From G965200765 sp965200765 (GTDB lineage: Bacteria; Pseudomonadota; Gammaproteobacteria; Arenicellales; JAJDZL01), in contig OZ241380.1 of the NCBI GenBank assembly GCA_965200765.1, positions 806,001-870,000 on the forward strand: DNA of 64,000 nt, in the 5' to 3' direction. A program made the position numbers and the translations under genes. A model generated the notes under the pieces. The model was not told where the DNA came from. It did no database searches and saw nothing but the letters and a program-made list of their open reading frames with translations. Of this stretch, positions 34,659 to 43,909 are shown one piece after another. The stretch's first letter is position 1, and the number at the start of each line of letters is the position of its first letter.

Positions 34659-35753
34659 ATGCACAACCAACAAAACTTTATTGTTCACCCGGTCGATAGC
34701 TCGGGTCAGCAAGCCAAGATCAAGGTCTTGGGTGTCGGCGGCGGCGGTGGCAACGCAGTGGACCACATGGTCAGTTCCAAAATCGAAGGTGTTGAGTTTT
34801 TCGTTGCAAATACAGATGCCCAGGCGTTGATGCGCGCCAAAGTTATCAACAAGATTCAATTTGGCACTGAGTTGACCAAGGGTTTGGGCACCGGCTCGAA
34901 TCCGTCGCGCGGTCGCGATGCAGCCATGGAGGATAAAAATAGCCTCATTGAGCCGTTGCGCGATGCGGACATGATATTTATTACTGCCGGCATGGGCGGC
35001 GGCACGGGTACCGGTGCATCTCCGGTTATTGCCAAATACATCAAAGAGGAGAATCCGGAGGTTCTGGTGGTCGGAGTCGTTACTACGCCATTCGAATTTG
35101 AAGGGCCGAAGCGCATGCAAGGTGCAGTCATGGGGTTGGAAGAGTTGAAATCGGCAGTTGATTCACTGATTACGATTCCGAACGAGAAAATCCTTGAGGA
35201 GTGCGAAGATCTCTTGATGCAGGAAGCCTATGCCAAGGCCAACGATGTACTGTTGAATGCTGTCCGGGGTATATCGGATGTGGTTATCAAACCGGGCATG
35301 ATCAATGTTGATTTTGCGGATGTCAAGACTGTCATGGCTGAAGCTGGACTCGCAATGATGGGGATCGGCAGTGCTTCTGGCGAAAACCGCATGGAAAAAG
35401 CGGTGACCAGCGCAATCAAAAATCCGTTGCTTTCCGATGTGGATGTTTCCAACGCACGCGCATTGCTCGTGAATGTAACCAGTTCGGATGATATGTCCAT
35501 CAAGGAATTCAAGGAATTGACAGCGATTATCAAGGAATTTGCCTCCGAAGATGCAATTATCATACCGGGTCAGGTGTTCGAAGACGATTCAGGAGAAGAG
35601 ATTCGGGTGACTATCATTGCAACCGGATTGGGCGAGAACGAATATAAGGAGGCCGACAATGTACATGTGTTGAGTCAGGATGATCGCCAGATTTTCCCTC
35701 CTAGCCAGGACGATCAAATTCCAGCGATTGTTCGCCGTCGCAGAGCATCGTAG
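34659..35753 (+). CDS. ftsZ: Cell division GTPase FtsZ
   Basis: The tubulin homologue that forms the Z ring. It contains IKVLGVGGGGGNAVDHM, the tubulin signature GGGTGTG (113-119) and the T7 region NVDFADVKTVM. A GGAGG precedes the ATG. At 364 residues the disordered linker is short. The conserved tail that binds FtsA and ZipA is DDQIPAIVRRRRAS, more basic than the usual DIPAFLRxQAD. Confidence 0.97.
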   Translation: MHNQQNFIVHPVDSSGQQAKIKVLGVGGGGGNAVDHMVSSKIEGVEFFVANTDAQALMRAKVINKIQFGTELTKGLGTGSNPSRGRDAAMEDKNSLIEPLRDADMIFITAGMGGGTGTGASPVIAKYIKEENPEVLVVGVVTTPFEFEGPKRMQGAVMGLEELKSAVDSLITIPNEKILEECEDLLMQEAYAKANDVLLNAVRGISDVVIKPGMINVDFADVKTVMAEAGLAMMGIGSASGENRMEKAVTSAIKNPLLSDVDVSNARALLVNVTSSDDMSIKEFKELTAIIKEFASEDAIIIPGQVFEDDSGEEIRVTIIATGLGENEYKEADNVHVLSQDDRQIFPPSQDDQIPAIVRRRRAS

Positions 35754-36016
35754 TGGCAGGAGGTTTTGTATTTTGGCCAATACGATGCTGATATGTCCCA
35801 AACATTGTGGGTTTGCATCTTCCGGGGCACAGTCGTGTCCGGAGACTTGGTTGTGTATACAATGAAGGAAACGTCAGCAAATATATTGAGCAAAGATAGT
35901 CAAATAAATTTGCATGAATCGCAAAAATCAATTAAACTTGCCGACTTTATGAGATTTGTGCAGGGGCTATGCCAACAAAATTATTGAAAAATCAAACCAT
36001 TTTGTTATGTTTCATG
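35754..36016. other. ftsZ-lpxC spacer, left part
   Basis: No gene is supported. A 73-codon plus-strand frame at 35766-35987 lacks a good ribosome binding site and resembles nothing I know. The stretch becomes AT-rich towards the lpxC promoter. Confidence 0.35.
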
Positions 36017-36022
36017 TATAAT
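36017..36022 (+). promoter_or_regulatory. Candidate -10 box of lpxC promoter
   Basis: A perfect TATAAT preceded by TG lies 168 bases before the lpxC ATG. No good -35 hexamer is at the right distance (a TTGAAA at 35984-35989 is too far). Transcription from here would produce a leader that contains the structured element at 36080-36172. Confidence 0.4.
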
Positions 36023-36079
36023 TCTCTAAGTTTTGTTTATTTATCCGTAAATAGCATTAGATTTATGAACAATTTCTGG

Positions 36080-36172
36080 ACGGACCGAGGTTCCCTGTAT
36101 CTGGAGCGAGCTTGTAGCTGAGTTTGCAAGCGTTTGGTATCAAGTCGCCCTCGTCTGGTCCGTTTATTTTTT
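36080..36172 (+). ncRNA. Structured terminator-like RNA element upstream of lpxC
   Basis: ACGGACC GAGG (36080-36090) pairs with CCTC (36149-36152) and GGTCCGT (36157-36163), an 11-bp stem with a four-base bulge. It closes a domain of about 58 bases that contains an inner stem GCTTG/CAAGC. The outer stem runs straight into TTTATTTTTT. It could end transcripts from ftsZ, act as an attenuator in the lpxC leader, or be a small RNA. It lacks the GGAAGGAAGCAG-like loop of 4.5S RNA and does not match 6S RNA as I know it. Confidence 0.5.
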
Positions 36173-36190
36173 ACAAATTTTGGTTAATAC

Positions 36191-37132
36191 ATGATTCGAC
36201 AAAGAACGCTAAACAATGTGGTTACCGGCACCGGCGTAGGGTTGCATACCGGAGTCAAGATTTCAATCAATCTACGCCCCGCCCCTGTGAACACCGGAAT
36301 AATTTTCAGGCGAATTGACCTTGATCCGATCGTTGAAATACCTGCCCTGAACGACTATGTGTCAAATACAAGGCTATCCACCACGCTTGAGCGAAATGGG
36401 GCGAGAGTCTGTACCGTGGAACATTTGATGTCTGCATTTGCCGGACTTGGAATTGACAATGCATATGTTGACGTTACTGGTGGTGAAGTGCCAATCATGG
36501 ATGGCAGTGCTGAACCGTTTGTGTTTCTGATGCGGAGTTCCGGAATTCAGGAACAAGCCGCACCGAAGAAATTTATGAAAATCAAAAAGCGTGTTGAAGT
36601 GAAAGAAGGGGACATGTGGGCAAAATTCGAGCCGCACAATGGCTTCCGGGTTGCCTTCAGTATCGACTTCAATCACCCGGTGGTGCGTAATTCGGTTCAA
36701 GATGCCGAGATGGATTTTGCCGAATCATCCTACTTGAAAGAAGTAAGCCGGGCGCGTACATTCGGTTTTCTGGCAGACCTTGAATCATTGCAGGAGTCAG
36801 GCCTTGCACTTGGTGGCAGTACGCAGAACGCCATTGTGATTGATCAGTATCACGTACTGAACGAAGACCCGTTATCCGACCCGCTTCGCTATCGCGACGA
36901 ATTTGTCCGACACAAAATACTTGACGCAATCGGCGATGTCTATTTATTGGGCTACCCTTTGGTCGGTGCTTTTTCGGCGCATAAATCGGGACACTATCTG
37001 AACGACCGGTTGCTCAAGGAGCTGACCGCGGATGAAGCGGCTTGGGAACTGGTTGAATACGATGATTACGAGAGCATGCCGCAAACTCTGGTACGCGATC
37101 TTGTTACTACACTTGACCCCTCAATCGCCTGA
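36191..37132 (+). CDS. lpxC: UDP-3-O-acyl-N-acetylglucosamine deacetylase
   Basis: A 313-residue zinc amidase, the committed step of lipid A synthesis. Zinc ligands are visible as His78 in VEHLMSAF, His241 and Asp245 in RHKILDAIGD; the catalytic His268 is in AHKSGHYLND. It begins TLNNVVTGTGVGLHTG as usual. LpxC level is tightly controlled in many bacteria; here the gene has a separate promoter and a structured leader. dciA is convergent downstream. Confidence 0.96.
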   Translation: MIRQRTLNNVVTGTGVGLHTGVKISINLRPAPVNTGIIFRRIDLDPIVEIPALNDYVSNTRLSTTLERNGARVCTVEHLMSAFAGLGIDNAYVDVTGGEVPIMDGSAEPFVFLMRSSGIQEQAAPKKFMKIKKRVEVKEGDMWAKFEPHNGFRVAFSIDFNHPVVRNSVQDAEMDFAESSYLKEVSRARTFGFLADLESLQESGLALGGSTQNAIVIDQYHVLNEDPLSDPLRYRDEFVRHKILDAIGDVYLLGYPLVGAFSAHKSGHYLNDRLLKELTADEAAWELVEYDDYESMPQTLVRDLVTTLDPSIA

Positions 37133-37239
37133 CAAAAAAGTCCAACCAATCCGATACTTTTTCTGTAGACCTGAATTTCAGGTGTTCGCGCGTCTGCACG
37201 GTTTTCTTGTTGTGCGGCACTTGATTTCACAGGACGGGG

Positions 37240-37692
37240 CTACTCGCCCCGGTTATGTTTGCTCAATCTGAGTAGCGTGGCACGAGTCCGTGGATTGCTG
37301 GACTGGTCCGCAAGTTGTTGCAACAGGCCAGCGGTATGTTGCGAGGTTGGGACTTTTTCGGCTTCCATCGAAATGTGTTGTGGAGGTTTGAACTTTTTCG
37401 GGGGTTTGACGCGTACTGACATTTCCGTCAATTCTGAATATCCGAAGGATCGCATTTGCTTCAGCAAGCGAGTCTGCTGGTGAAACACCTTGGATGCCCA
37501 GTTGGGCTTATCCACAACGATTTCAAGAATGTTCTTGCGAATCAAAACACTACGGGTATGTTGCGCAAGATCATCGCCGGCACATTCCGACCAGTCGCGA
37601 TAAAGATCCGAATCAGAGTCGGATGAATGTGACTTCAGATAGCCGCCTTCAATCAGGCGTGTAGTCAATTGATTGAATTTTACGATGCTCAT
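37240..37692 (-). CDS. dciA: DciA family helicase-loader-like protein (DUF721)
   Basis: A 150-residue DUF721 protein: YRDWSECAGDDLAQHTRSVLIRKNILEIVVDKPNWASKVFHQQTRLLKQM matches the KH-like domain of DciA, the ancestral partner that loads the replicative helicase DnaB. Many gammaproteobacteria carry it between lpxC and secA, on the opposite strand, as here. The start at 37692 (MSIVKFNQL) is preferred over 37722. The C-terminal part is proline/lysine-rich and variable. Confidence 0.82.
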   Translation of the reverse strand: MSIVKFNQLTTRLIEGGYLKSHSSDSDSDLYRDWSECAGDDLAQHTRSVLIRKNILEIVVDKPNWASKVFHQQTRLLKQMRSFGYSELTEMSVRVKPPKKFKPPQHISMEAEKVPTSQHTAGLLQQLADQSSNPRTRATLLRLSKHNRGE

Positions 37693-37839
37693 GCTTGTAC
37701 AATTTACAGAACTACAGGACACGCGGTGAACTTGTCAGAAAATTCTAAGCGAACTTGGAATTCATAATCATAATCATTACAGTGACTAGGTCGGATTAAA
37801 CCGCACAGGAAAAGCGGGTTCACAAAGGACAATAACTCT

Positions 37840-40605
37840 ATGGCAAATATTATCAATCGCCTGATTGGCAGCCGTAACACCAGGCTTTTGAAGGAACTTC
37901 GGAAAATCGTGGTTCAAATCAACAAGTTTGAACCCGTGCTGGAGCAACTTTCGGATTCCGAGCTGGCGGCCAAGACTCCGGAGCTGAGGGAAAAACTGGC
38001 TAGCGGAGTGACTGTGGAGGAAATGCTTCCCGAAGCATTCGCGGTTGTGCGCGAAGTTTCGAAACGTACCTTGAACATGCGTCATTTTGATGTGCAGCTG
38101 ATCGGCGGAATTGTGTTGCATCGGGGAAAAATTGCTGAAATGCGTACCGGTGAAGGCAAGACTTTGGCCGCCACCTTGCCGGTTTATCTCAATGCGCTTG
38201 CCGGACATTCTGTTCATATCGTAACCGTAAACGATTATTTGGCGCGGCGCGATGCCAAATGGATGGGTGCGATCTATGAATTTTTGGGCATATCCGTCGG
38301 TGTTGTAGTGCCGAATCAGAAGTTTGAAGAAAAACAACAGGCTTACTCTTGCGATGTTGTTTACGGCACTAACAATGAGTTCGGCTTCGACTACTTGCGA
38401 GACAACATGGCAATTTCAGGCCAGCAGCAGGTTCAGCAAAAACTGACGTATGCGATTGTTGACGAAGTCGACTCCATTTTGATTGATGAAGCGCGTACAC
38501 CGCTCATCATATCCGGCGCCGCCGAGGACAGCACTCAGCTGTATGAAGTGATCGACAAAATCGCGCCAAAGCTCGTGCGCCAGCAGGAAGAAGACGGACC
38601 GGGCGATTTCAGCGTTGACGAAAAAACTCGACAAATCTACCTGACGGACGAAGGCCATGAAACGGCAGAAAAGATGCTGGTGCAATCGGGCCTGATGCAG
38701 CCGGGCGACAGTTTGTACGACTACTCGAATCTTGGACTGGTTCATCATGTCCATGCTGCTTTGCGGGCGCATAATTTGTTTCAGCGGGATGTCGACTATT
38801 TGGTCAACCAAGGCGAAGTTGTCATCGTAGACGAATTTACTGGCAGAATGATGGCCGGGCGACGCTGGTCCGACGGATTGCATCAGGCGGTTGAAGCCAA
38901 AGAACGAGTCAAGGTCCAGCATGAAAATCAGACTCTCGCTTCCATAACATTCCAAAACTACTTTCGTTTGTACGATCGCCTGGCGGGAATGACCGGGACG
39001 GCCGACACCGAAGCAGAAGAATTTCAGCAAATTTATGACCTGGAAGTGTCTGTAATTCCAACGCATATGGATATGGTTCGCGAAGATTTGCCCGATCTGG
39101 TGTATCGAACAGTGGGCGAAAAATTCAAGGCAATTGTTTCCGATATCAAGGAGCGTTCTGCAAACGGACAGCCAATACTGGTGGGGACTCCGTCGATTGA
39201 AAGTTCAGAATATTTGGCCGGATTGCTTCGGAAAGCCGGAATCTCACATGAAGTTCTCAATGCCAAGCACCATGAAAGCGAGGCGAAAATCATCGCACAG
39301 GCCGGACGTCCAAAGGCCGTAACAATCGCAACCAACATGGCGGGACGTGGAACGGATATTGTGCTTGGCGGCAATCTTGAAATGGAGCTTCAGGATGCCA
39401 AGGATACCAGTCAGACAGCAGTTGATCGGATTAGTAGCGATTGGCAAGTCCGGCATGACGCGGTGGTAGAAGCCGGTGGTTTGCATGTGCTCAGTACCGA
39501 GCGGCATGAGTCCAGACGGGTGGACAACCAGTTGAGAGGTCGCTCAGGTCGGCAGGGTGATCCGGGTTCAAGCCAGTTTTTCCTGTCGCTTCAGGACAAT
39601 TTGTTGCGAATTTTCGCATCCGACAAGGTGGCCGGCATGATTGAAAAAATCGGGCTGGAAGAAGATGAAGCAATTGAGCATCCATGGGTTACGAAAGCCA
39701 TTGAGAATGCACAGAAAAAAGTGGAAGGGCGCAACTTCGACATTCGCAAGCAACTGCTGGAATACGACGATGTTGCGAATGAGCAGCGGAAAGTGGTGTA
39801 CGACCAGCGCGATGTGTTTATGAAGCAGGAGGATGTTCAGGAGACTCTTGCGATGATGCGCAAACAATGCGTGAACGATGTGGTAGCTTCCAGCATTCCG
39901 CCGAGCAGTCATGAGGAGCAATGGGACGTTGACCAGCTTGTCAAGGATATTGACAACGAATTCATGCTTAAGCTACCAATCGGCGAGTGGCTTGAAAAGG
40001 AAAATCTGGACCAGAGCCAGGTCGTTCAGCGTATTGAAGAAGCTGTGAATGCCGATAATGTAAAGAAATTTGAGGGAACTGATCAGGGTGCGATACGAGC
40101 GGCGGAAAAATCAGTGATGCTGATGGTACTGGACATGCACTGGAAAGAGCATTTGGCGAACATGGATCATCTCCGGCAGGGAATTCATCTGCGCGGTTAT
40201 GCCCAGAAAAACCCAAAGCAGGAGTACAAGCGCGAAGCATTTGAAATGTTCACGCTGATGCTGGACAATGTTCGACATTCTGCAATGCGTCTATTGTCGC
40301 GCCTGCAGGTTCGACAGGGCGAGAATGCACCACGGCAACCTGCAAGCCGCCACCGACCGCAACGAAAGCTGAATTATCTCAGGCCGGAGATGGAAATGTT
40401 CGGCAACGGCAACGAACCATCTGCTGGACAACTAGCTTCGCCAGCAGGAACGCAACAACAGCAAGGTGGTCAATTGCAATCCGGACCGTCGCATGCGACG
40501 GCCGAAACCGTGCAACCGTTTGTGCGCGAAGGAAGAAAAATTGGTCGTAATGAACCCTGTCCTTGCGGGTCTGGCAAAAAGTATAAAATTTGTCATGGCA
40601 GGTAG
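37840..40605 (+). CDS. secA: Protein translocase ATPase SecA
   Basis: A 921-residue motor that drives preproteins through SecYEG. It has MRTGEGKTLAATLP (Walker A, 102-109), DEVDSILIDEARTPLIISG, the preprotein crosslinking domain, NMAGRGTDI and RGRSGRQGDPGSSQF motifs. The C-terminal zinc and SecB-binding tail is CPCGSGKKYKICHGR, after a long glutamine-rich linker. AAAGGA precedes the ATG. Confidence 0.97.
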   Translation: MANIINRLIGSRNTRLLKELRKIVVQINKFEPVLEQLSDSELAAKTPELREKLASGVTVEEMLPEAFAVVREVSKRTLNMRHFDVQLIGGIVLHRGKIAEMRTGEGKTLAATLPVYLNALAGHSVHIVTVNDYLARRDAKWMGAIYEFLGISVGVVVPNQKFEEKQQAYSCDVVYGTNNEFGFDYLRDNMAISGQQQVQQKLTYAIVDEVDSILIDEARTPLIISGAAEDSTQLYEVIDKIAPKLVRQQEEDGPGDFSVDEKTRQIYLTDEGHETAEKMLVQSGLMQPGDSLYDYSNLGLVHHVHAALRAHNLFQRDVDYLVNQGEVVIVDEFTGRMMAGRRWSDGLHQAVEAKERVKVQHENQTLASITFQNYFRLYDRLAGMTGTADTEAEEFQQIYDLEVSVIPTHMDMVREDLPDLVYRTVGEKFKAIVSDIKERSANGQPILVGTPSIESSEYLAGLLRKAGISHEVLNAKHHESEAKIIAQAGRPKAVTIATNMAGRGTDIVLGGNLEMELQDAKDTSQTAVDRISSDWQVRHDAVVEAGGLHVLSTERHESRRVDNQLRGRSGRQGDPGSSQFFLSLQDNLLRIFASDKVAGMIEKIGLEEDEAIEHPWVTKAIENAQKKVEGRNFDIRKQLLEYDDVANEQRKVVYDQRDVFMKQEDVQETLAMMRKQCVNDVVASSIPPSSHEEQWDVDQLVKDIDNEFMLKLPIGEWLEKENLDQSQVVQRIEEAVNADNVKKFEGTDQGAIRAAEKSVMLMVLDMHWKEHLANMDHLRQGIHLRGYAQKNPKQEYKREAFEMFTLMLDNVRHSAMRLLSRLQVRQGENAPRQPASRHRPQRKLNYLRPEMEMFGNGNEPSAGQLASPAGTQQQQGGQLQSGPSHATAETVQPFVREGRKIGRNEPCPCGSGKKYKICHGR

Positions 40606-40677
40606 TCATGCTGAATTTTCGATTGGTAAGCATTGCAGACTCTGGATATAGAATAATGAGAACGCGGAGAAAGGAAA

Positions 40678-41901
40678 ATGGCAGTTGGATTGAAGTTTCC
40701 TGAAAACATTAAGCCCGTGCCAGGGGTTCAGGTCGGCGCGACTGCAGCCTATTTGCGCAAAAGTGGTCGTAAGGACTTGGTGTTGTTCCATTTTCCGAAT
40801 GGTGCGAATATTGCCGGCCTGTTTACTCTCAATCAGGCTTGTGCTGCGCCCGTTGAGGTTGCCAAAAAACACCTGATGGACAATGATGTTGTATACGCAT
40901 GGATTGTGAACAGCGGGGTGGCGAATGCTGGCCTGGGTCGTCAAGGTGTACAAGACTGTCTGGACGTTTGCTCGGGTGTTGCCGAAATGCTGAATATCGC
41001 GTCTGAATCAGTGTTGCCATTCTCTACCGGTGTAATTGGCAAAAGACTGCCAGTGAACCAGATATGCGGGCATTTGAGAGAATGTCAGTCAGATTTGAGA
41101 GAAGACAATTGGCTGAGCGGTGCACAGGCAATCATGACGACCGATACGATCCCGAAAGCAGTCAGTCGAACTGCAGAGCTAAGCGAAGGCAGTGTGGTAT
41201 TGACCGGAATCGTTAAAGGGGCCGGAATGATCGAACCGAATATGGCAACCATGCTGAGTTTCATTGCTACAGATGCCGCCATCTCAAGAGAACATTTGAA
41301 ACGGGCATTGGGGCGCGCCGTTGATTTGAGTTTCAATCGAATCACAGTGGACGGTGATACGTCAACCAATGACGCCTGTGTGCTGGCAGCGACCGGTGCA
41401 TCCGAAATCGAATTGTCGCCGGATGCTGATGGCGACGACTGGAACACATTTTGCGAGGCACTGAACGAGGTCACTTCTGAACTTGCCCAAATGCTGATTC
41501 GGGATGCAGAGGGCGCGAATAAATTTATTTCCATTGAAGTGACCGGTGGCTGGCGCGAACAGGAGTGCTTGAGAGTTGGCAAGGTAGTGGCAAACTCACC
41601 ACTTGTCAAAACTGCCTTGTTTGCATCTGACCCGAATTGGGGGCGGATTTTCGCCGCAATTGGACGCTCCGGCATTGAGCACCTGGACATGTCTTTGGTC
41701 AATATTGAAATCAACGGCGTTGAAATTCTGCGCGATGGAACTGTGAGTAGCAGTTACACCGAAGAAGCAGGTGTCGCGGCGATGGCCAATCCGGAAATTC
41801 ATATTCGAATCGACTTGGGTATGGGGGACAGCACCGGCAAAGTTTGGACCAGTGATTTAAGTACTGAATACGTGCGAGTGAATGCAGATTATCGAACCTG
41901 A
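40678..41901 (+). CDS. argJ: Bifunctional ornithine acetyltransferase / N-acetylglutamate synthase
   Basis: A 407-residue enzyme that recycles the acetyl group between acetylornithine and glutamate. It has VVYAWIVNSGVANAGLG, the self-cleavage region KGAGMIEPNMATMLSF where the threonine of MATML becomes the new N-terminus of the beta chain, DGDTSTNDACVLAATG and SDPNWGRIFAAIGRSG. The gene overlaps mutT by 20 bases. The order secA-argJ-mutT is shared with Pseudomonas. Confidence 0.95.
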   Translation: MAVGLKFPENIKPVPGVQVGATAAYLRKSGRKDLVLFHFPNGANIAGLFTLNQACAAPVEVAKKHLMDNDVVYAWIVNSGVANAGLGRQGVQDCLDVCSGVAEMLNIASESVLPFSTGVIGKRLPVNQICGHLRECQSDLREDNWLSGAQAIMTTDTIPKAVSRTAELSEGSVVLTGIVKGAGMIEPNMATMLSFIATDAAISREHLKRALGRAVDLSFNRITVDGDTSTNDACVLAATGASEIELSPDADGDDWNTFCEALNEVTSELAQMLIRDAEGANKFISIEVTGGWREQECLRVGKVVANSPLVKTALFASDPNWGRIFAAIGRSGIEHLDMSLVNIEINGVEILRDGTVSSSYTEEAGVAAMANPEIHIRIDLGMGDSTGKVWTSDLSTEYVRVNADYRT

Positions 41902-42313
41902 ACGTCTCACCGTTGCTGCAGGACTTGTATTTGACTCGCAGGGTCGAATTTTAATTGGGCAACGAACTGCACCGGAACGCTATAAAGGTCAATGGGAATT
42001 TCCGGGTGGCAAAGTTCACGCGGGTGAGTCATTGGCGAACGCATTGACACGCGAACTGTCCGAGGAGGTGGGAATTCACGTGCGAAACTCAAGCGCTTAT
42101 GTTGATTATCCTTACGACTACCCGGACTTGCAGGTCCATCTGTATTTTCGTACTGTTAATGATTATGTCGGAGTGCCGGGGTCCAGAGAAGGGCAGAATT
42201 TGAAGTGGATTGATGTATTCGATCTGAATATGTACAATACACTGGAAGGTAGCCGGGCGGTGATCGATATGCTTCAGCAGGATTGCAGAACGATCTCACA
42301 TCGTCGCACATGA
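41882..42313 (+). CDS. mutT: 8-oxo-dGTP diphosphatase MutT
   Basis: A 143-residue Nudix hydrolase that removes oxidised dGTP from the nucleotide pool. It carries RTAPERYKGQWEFPGGKVHAGESLANALTRELSEEVGI, a full Nudix box in the MutT-specific WEFPGGK context. It starts inside the end of argJ, so the two are probably co-translated. Some MutT proteins are fused to a thiamine phosphate synthase domain; this one is not. Confidence 0.93.
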   Translation: MQIIEPERLTVAAGLVFDSQGRILIGQRTAPERYKGQWEFPGGKVHAGESLANALTRELSEEVGIHVRNSSAYVDYPYDYPDLQVHLYFRTVNDYVGVPGSREGQNLKWIDVFDLNMYNTLEGSRAVIDMLQQDCRTISHRRT

Positions 42314-42329
42314 ACGTTTTTCTTTCCCT

Positions 42330-43604
42330 TTGAATCTGGTGGCCAAACCAAAAAAATATTCGGTGTTTTCGCTGGCGCGTCACGCGATGCGCCGTCATCG
42401 GAATTGGCCCCTTGCGTGGCGAGATTGTGTGCCGAAAACCGAATACGATGTCATCATTGTCGGCGCCGGCGGGCACGGATTGGCGACTGCGTACTACCTT
42501 GCAAAAGAGCATGGTATATCGAATATCGCAGTCCTGGAAAAGGGCTGGCTTGGCGGTGGCAACACGGGCAGAAACACGACGATTGTTCGATCCAATTATC
42601 TGCTCAACGAAAATGCACACTTTTATGAGCATTCGATGAAGCTGTGGGAAGGTCTGTCGCAGGATCTGAATTACAACGTCATGTTCAGTCAGCGCGGGGT
42701 ACTCAATCTCGCGCACAGCGATGCCGAGATGGATTCTTTTTCCCGGCGCGGCAATGCAATGCGATTCAACGGGATTGACGCTGAATTGCTGATGCGTGAT
42801 CAAGTCCAAAGGATGGTGCCATATCTGGATTGCTCGACGACAACCCGTTATCCGATCTTCGGTGGTTTGTTGCAGAGAAGGGCCGGAACTGCGCGGCATG
42901 ACGCGGTGGCCTGGGGTTATGCGCGCGCCGCCGATGCTCGCGGCATTGATATTGTTCAGAATTGCGAAGTTGTCGGGATTCGGGTGGAAAATGGGGCGGT
43001 TGCAGGTGTCGAAACTACGCGCGGGTCTATCCGCGCCAAAAAAATAGGGATTGCAGTTGCCGGAAACTCAAGTCGGTTGGCTGCCATGGCAGGCATTCGG
43101 TTACCAATTGAATCCCATGTGTTGCAGGCAATGGTTACCGAGCCACTGAAGCCGATCATTCATACCGTAGTTACCTCGGGTGCCTCGCATGTTTATATCA
43201 ATCAAACTGACAAGGGAGAAGTGTTGTTCGGCGGCGACCTGGACCATTACAATTCTTATGCACAGCGAGGGAACATGCCACGTATCGAGCATGTCGTTCA
43301 GTCGGTTTTGACATTATTTCCCATATTGAGTCGAGTCAGGTTGATGAGGACCTGGGGCGGTGTAGTGGACATGTCGATGGATGGCAGTCCAATCATTGAC
43401 CGCCTTCCAGTTGCTGGTTTGTATTTGAACGGCGGTTGGTGCTATGGCGGCTTCAAGGCGACCCCGGCTTCGGGCTGGTGCTTTGCTTATACCCTCGCAC
43501 GCGATGAACTGCATCCGTTGAACGCCGGATTCAGGCTTGACCGGTTCTTCAAAGGGGAATTGCTGGATGAAAAAGGCGGGGGGCCTTTCCCCAATCATCA
43601 TTAA
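42330..43604 (+). CDS. soxB: Sarcosine oxidase beta subunit
   Basis: The flavin subunit of heterotetrameric sarcosine oxidase, which demethylates sarcosine to glycine. It has the FAD-binding YDVIIVGAGGHGLATAYYLAKEHG, EKGWLGGGNTGRNTTIVRSNYL and a GTARHDAVAWGYARAA motif; its His190 is probably the histidine that carries covalent FMN in studied enzymes. TTG 42330 (424 residues) or GTG 42339 is the likely start because both keep the conserved YSVFSLARHA segment. No clear ribosome binding site. First gene of soxBDAG. Confidence 0.93.
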   Translation: MNLVAKPKKYSVFSLARHAMRRHRNWPLAWRDCVPKTEYDVIIVGAGGHGLATAYYLAKEHGISNIAVLEKGWLGGGNTGRNTTIVRSNYLLNENAHFYEHSMKLWEGLSQDLNYNVMFSQRGVLNLAHSDAEMDSFSRRGNAMRFNGIDAELLMRDQVQRMVPYLDCSTTTRYPIFGGLLQRRAGTARHDAVAWGYARAADARGIDIVQNCEVVGIRVENGAVAGVETTRGSIRAKKIGIAVAGNSSRLAAMAGIRLPIESHVLQAMVTEPLKPIIHTVVTSGASHVYINQTDKGEVLFGGDLDHYNSYAQRGNMPRIEHVVQSVLTLFPILSRVRLMRTWGGVVDMSMDGSPIIDRLPVAGLYLNGGWCYGGFKATPASGWCFAYTLARDELHPLNAGFRLDRFFKGELLDEKGGGPFPNHH

Positions 43605-43631
43605 TCGAACACTTGTGCAGAGGAAGAGTCC

Positions 43632-43898
43632 ATGTTGCTAATTCGTTGTCCTTGGTGCGGTGAACGCTCGGAAGTTGAATTCAAGTATCTGGGAGATGCG
43701 ACTGTAACGCGACCTGACCCGGATGATTCAGATGAAGCTTGGTACGATTTTGTCTACACACGCGACAATCCCCGCGGTGAACATGTTGAATGGTGGCACC
43801 ATACTGCCGGATGCCGCAGATGGATTCGGGTGCGTCGGAATACCTGGACTCACGAAGTGCTCGAAAGCGAACCGGCCAACGCGCAACAGGGCGATTAA
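43632..43898 (+). CDS. soxD: Sarcosine oxidase delta subunit
   Basis: An 88-residue zinc-binding subunit. Ligand candidates are CPWC near the N-terminus and the histidine and cysteine of WWHHTAGCRRW. It caps the heterotetramer next to the alpha subunit. AGAGGAAGAG lies upstream of the ATG. It sits between soxB and soxA with 11 nt to soxA. Confidence 0.94.
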   Translation: MLLIRCPWCGERSEVEFKYLGDATVTRPDPDDSDEAWYDFVYTRDNPRGEHVEWWHHTAGCRRWIRVRRNTWTHEVLESEPANAQQGD

Positions 43899-43909
43899 AG
43901 GTACGAAAT

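Noticed and set aside
35766..35987. 73-codon frame after ftsZ
   Set aside because: No ribosome binding site and no family likeness; lies in the spacer leading to the lpxC promoter.
36080..36172. Identity of the lpxC leader element as 4.5S SRP RNA or 6S RNA
   Set aside because: It lacks the conserved SRP apical loop and is much shorter than 6S RNA, with no large central bubble.
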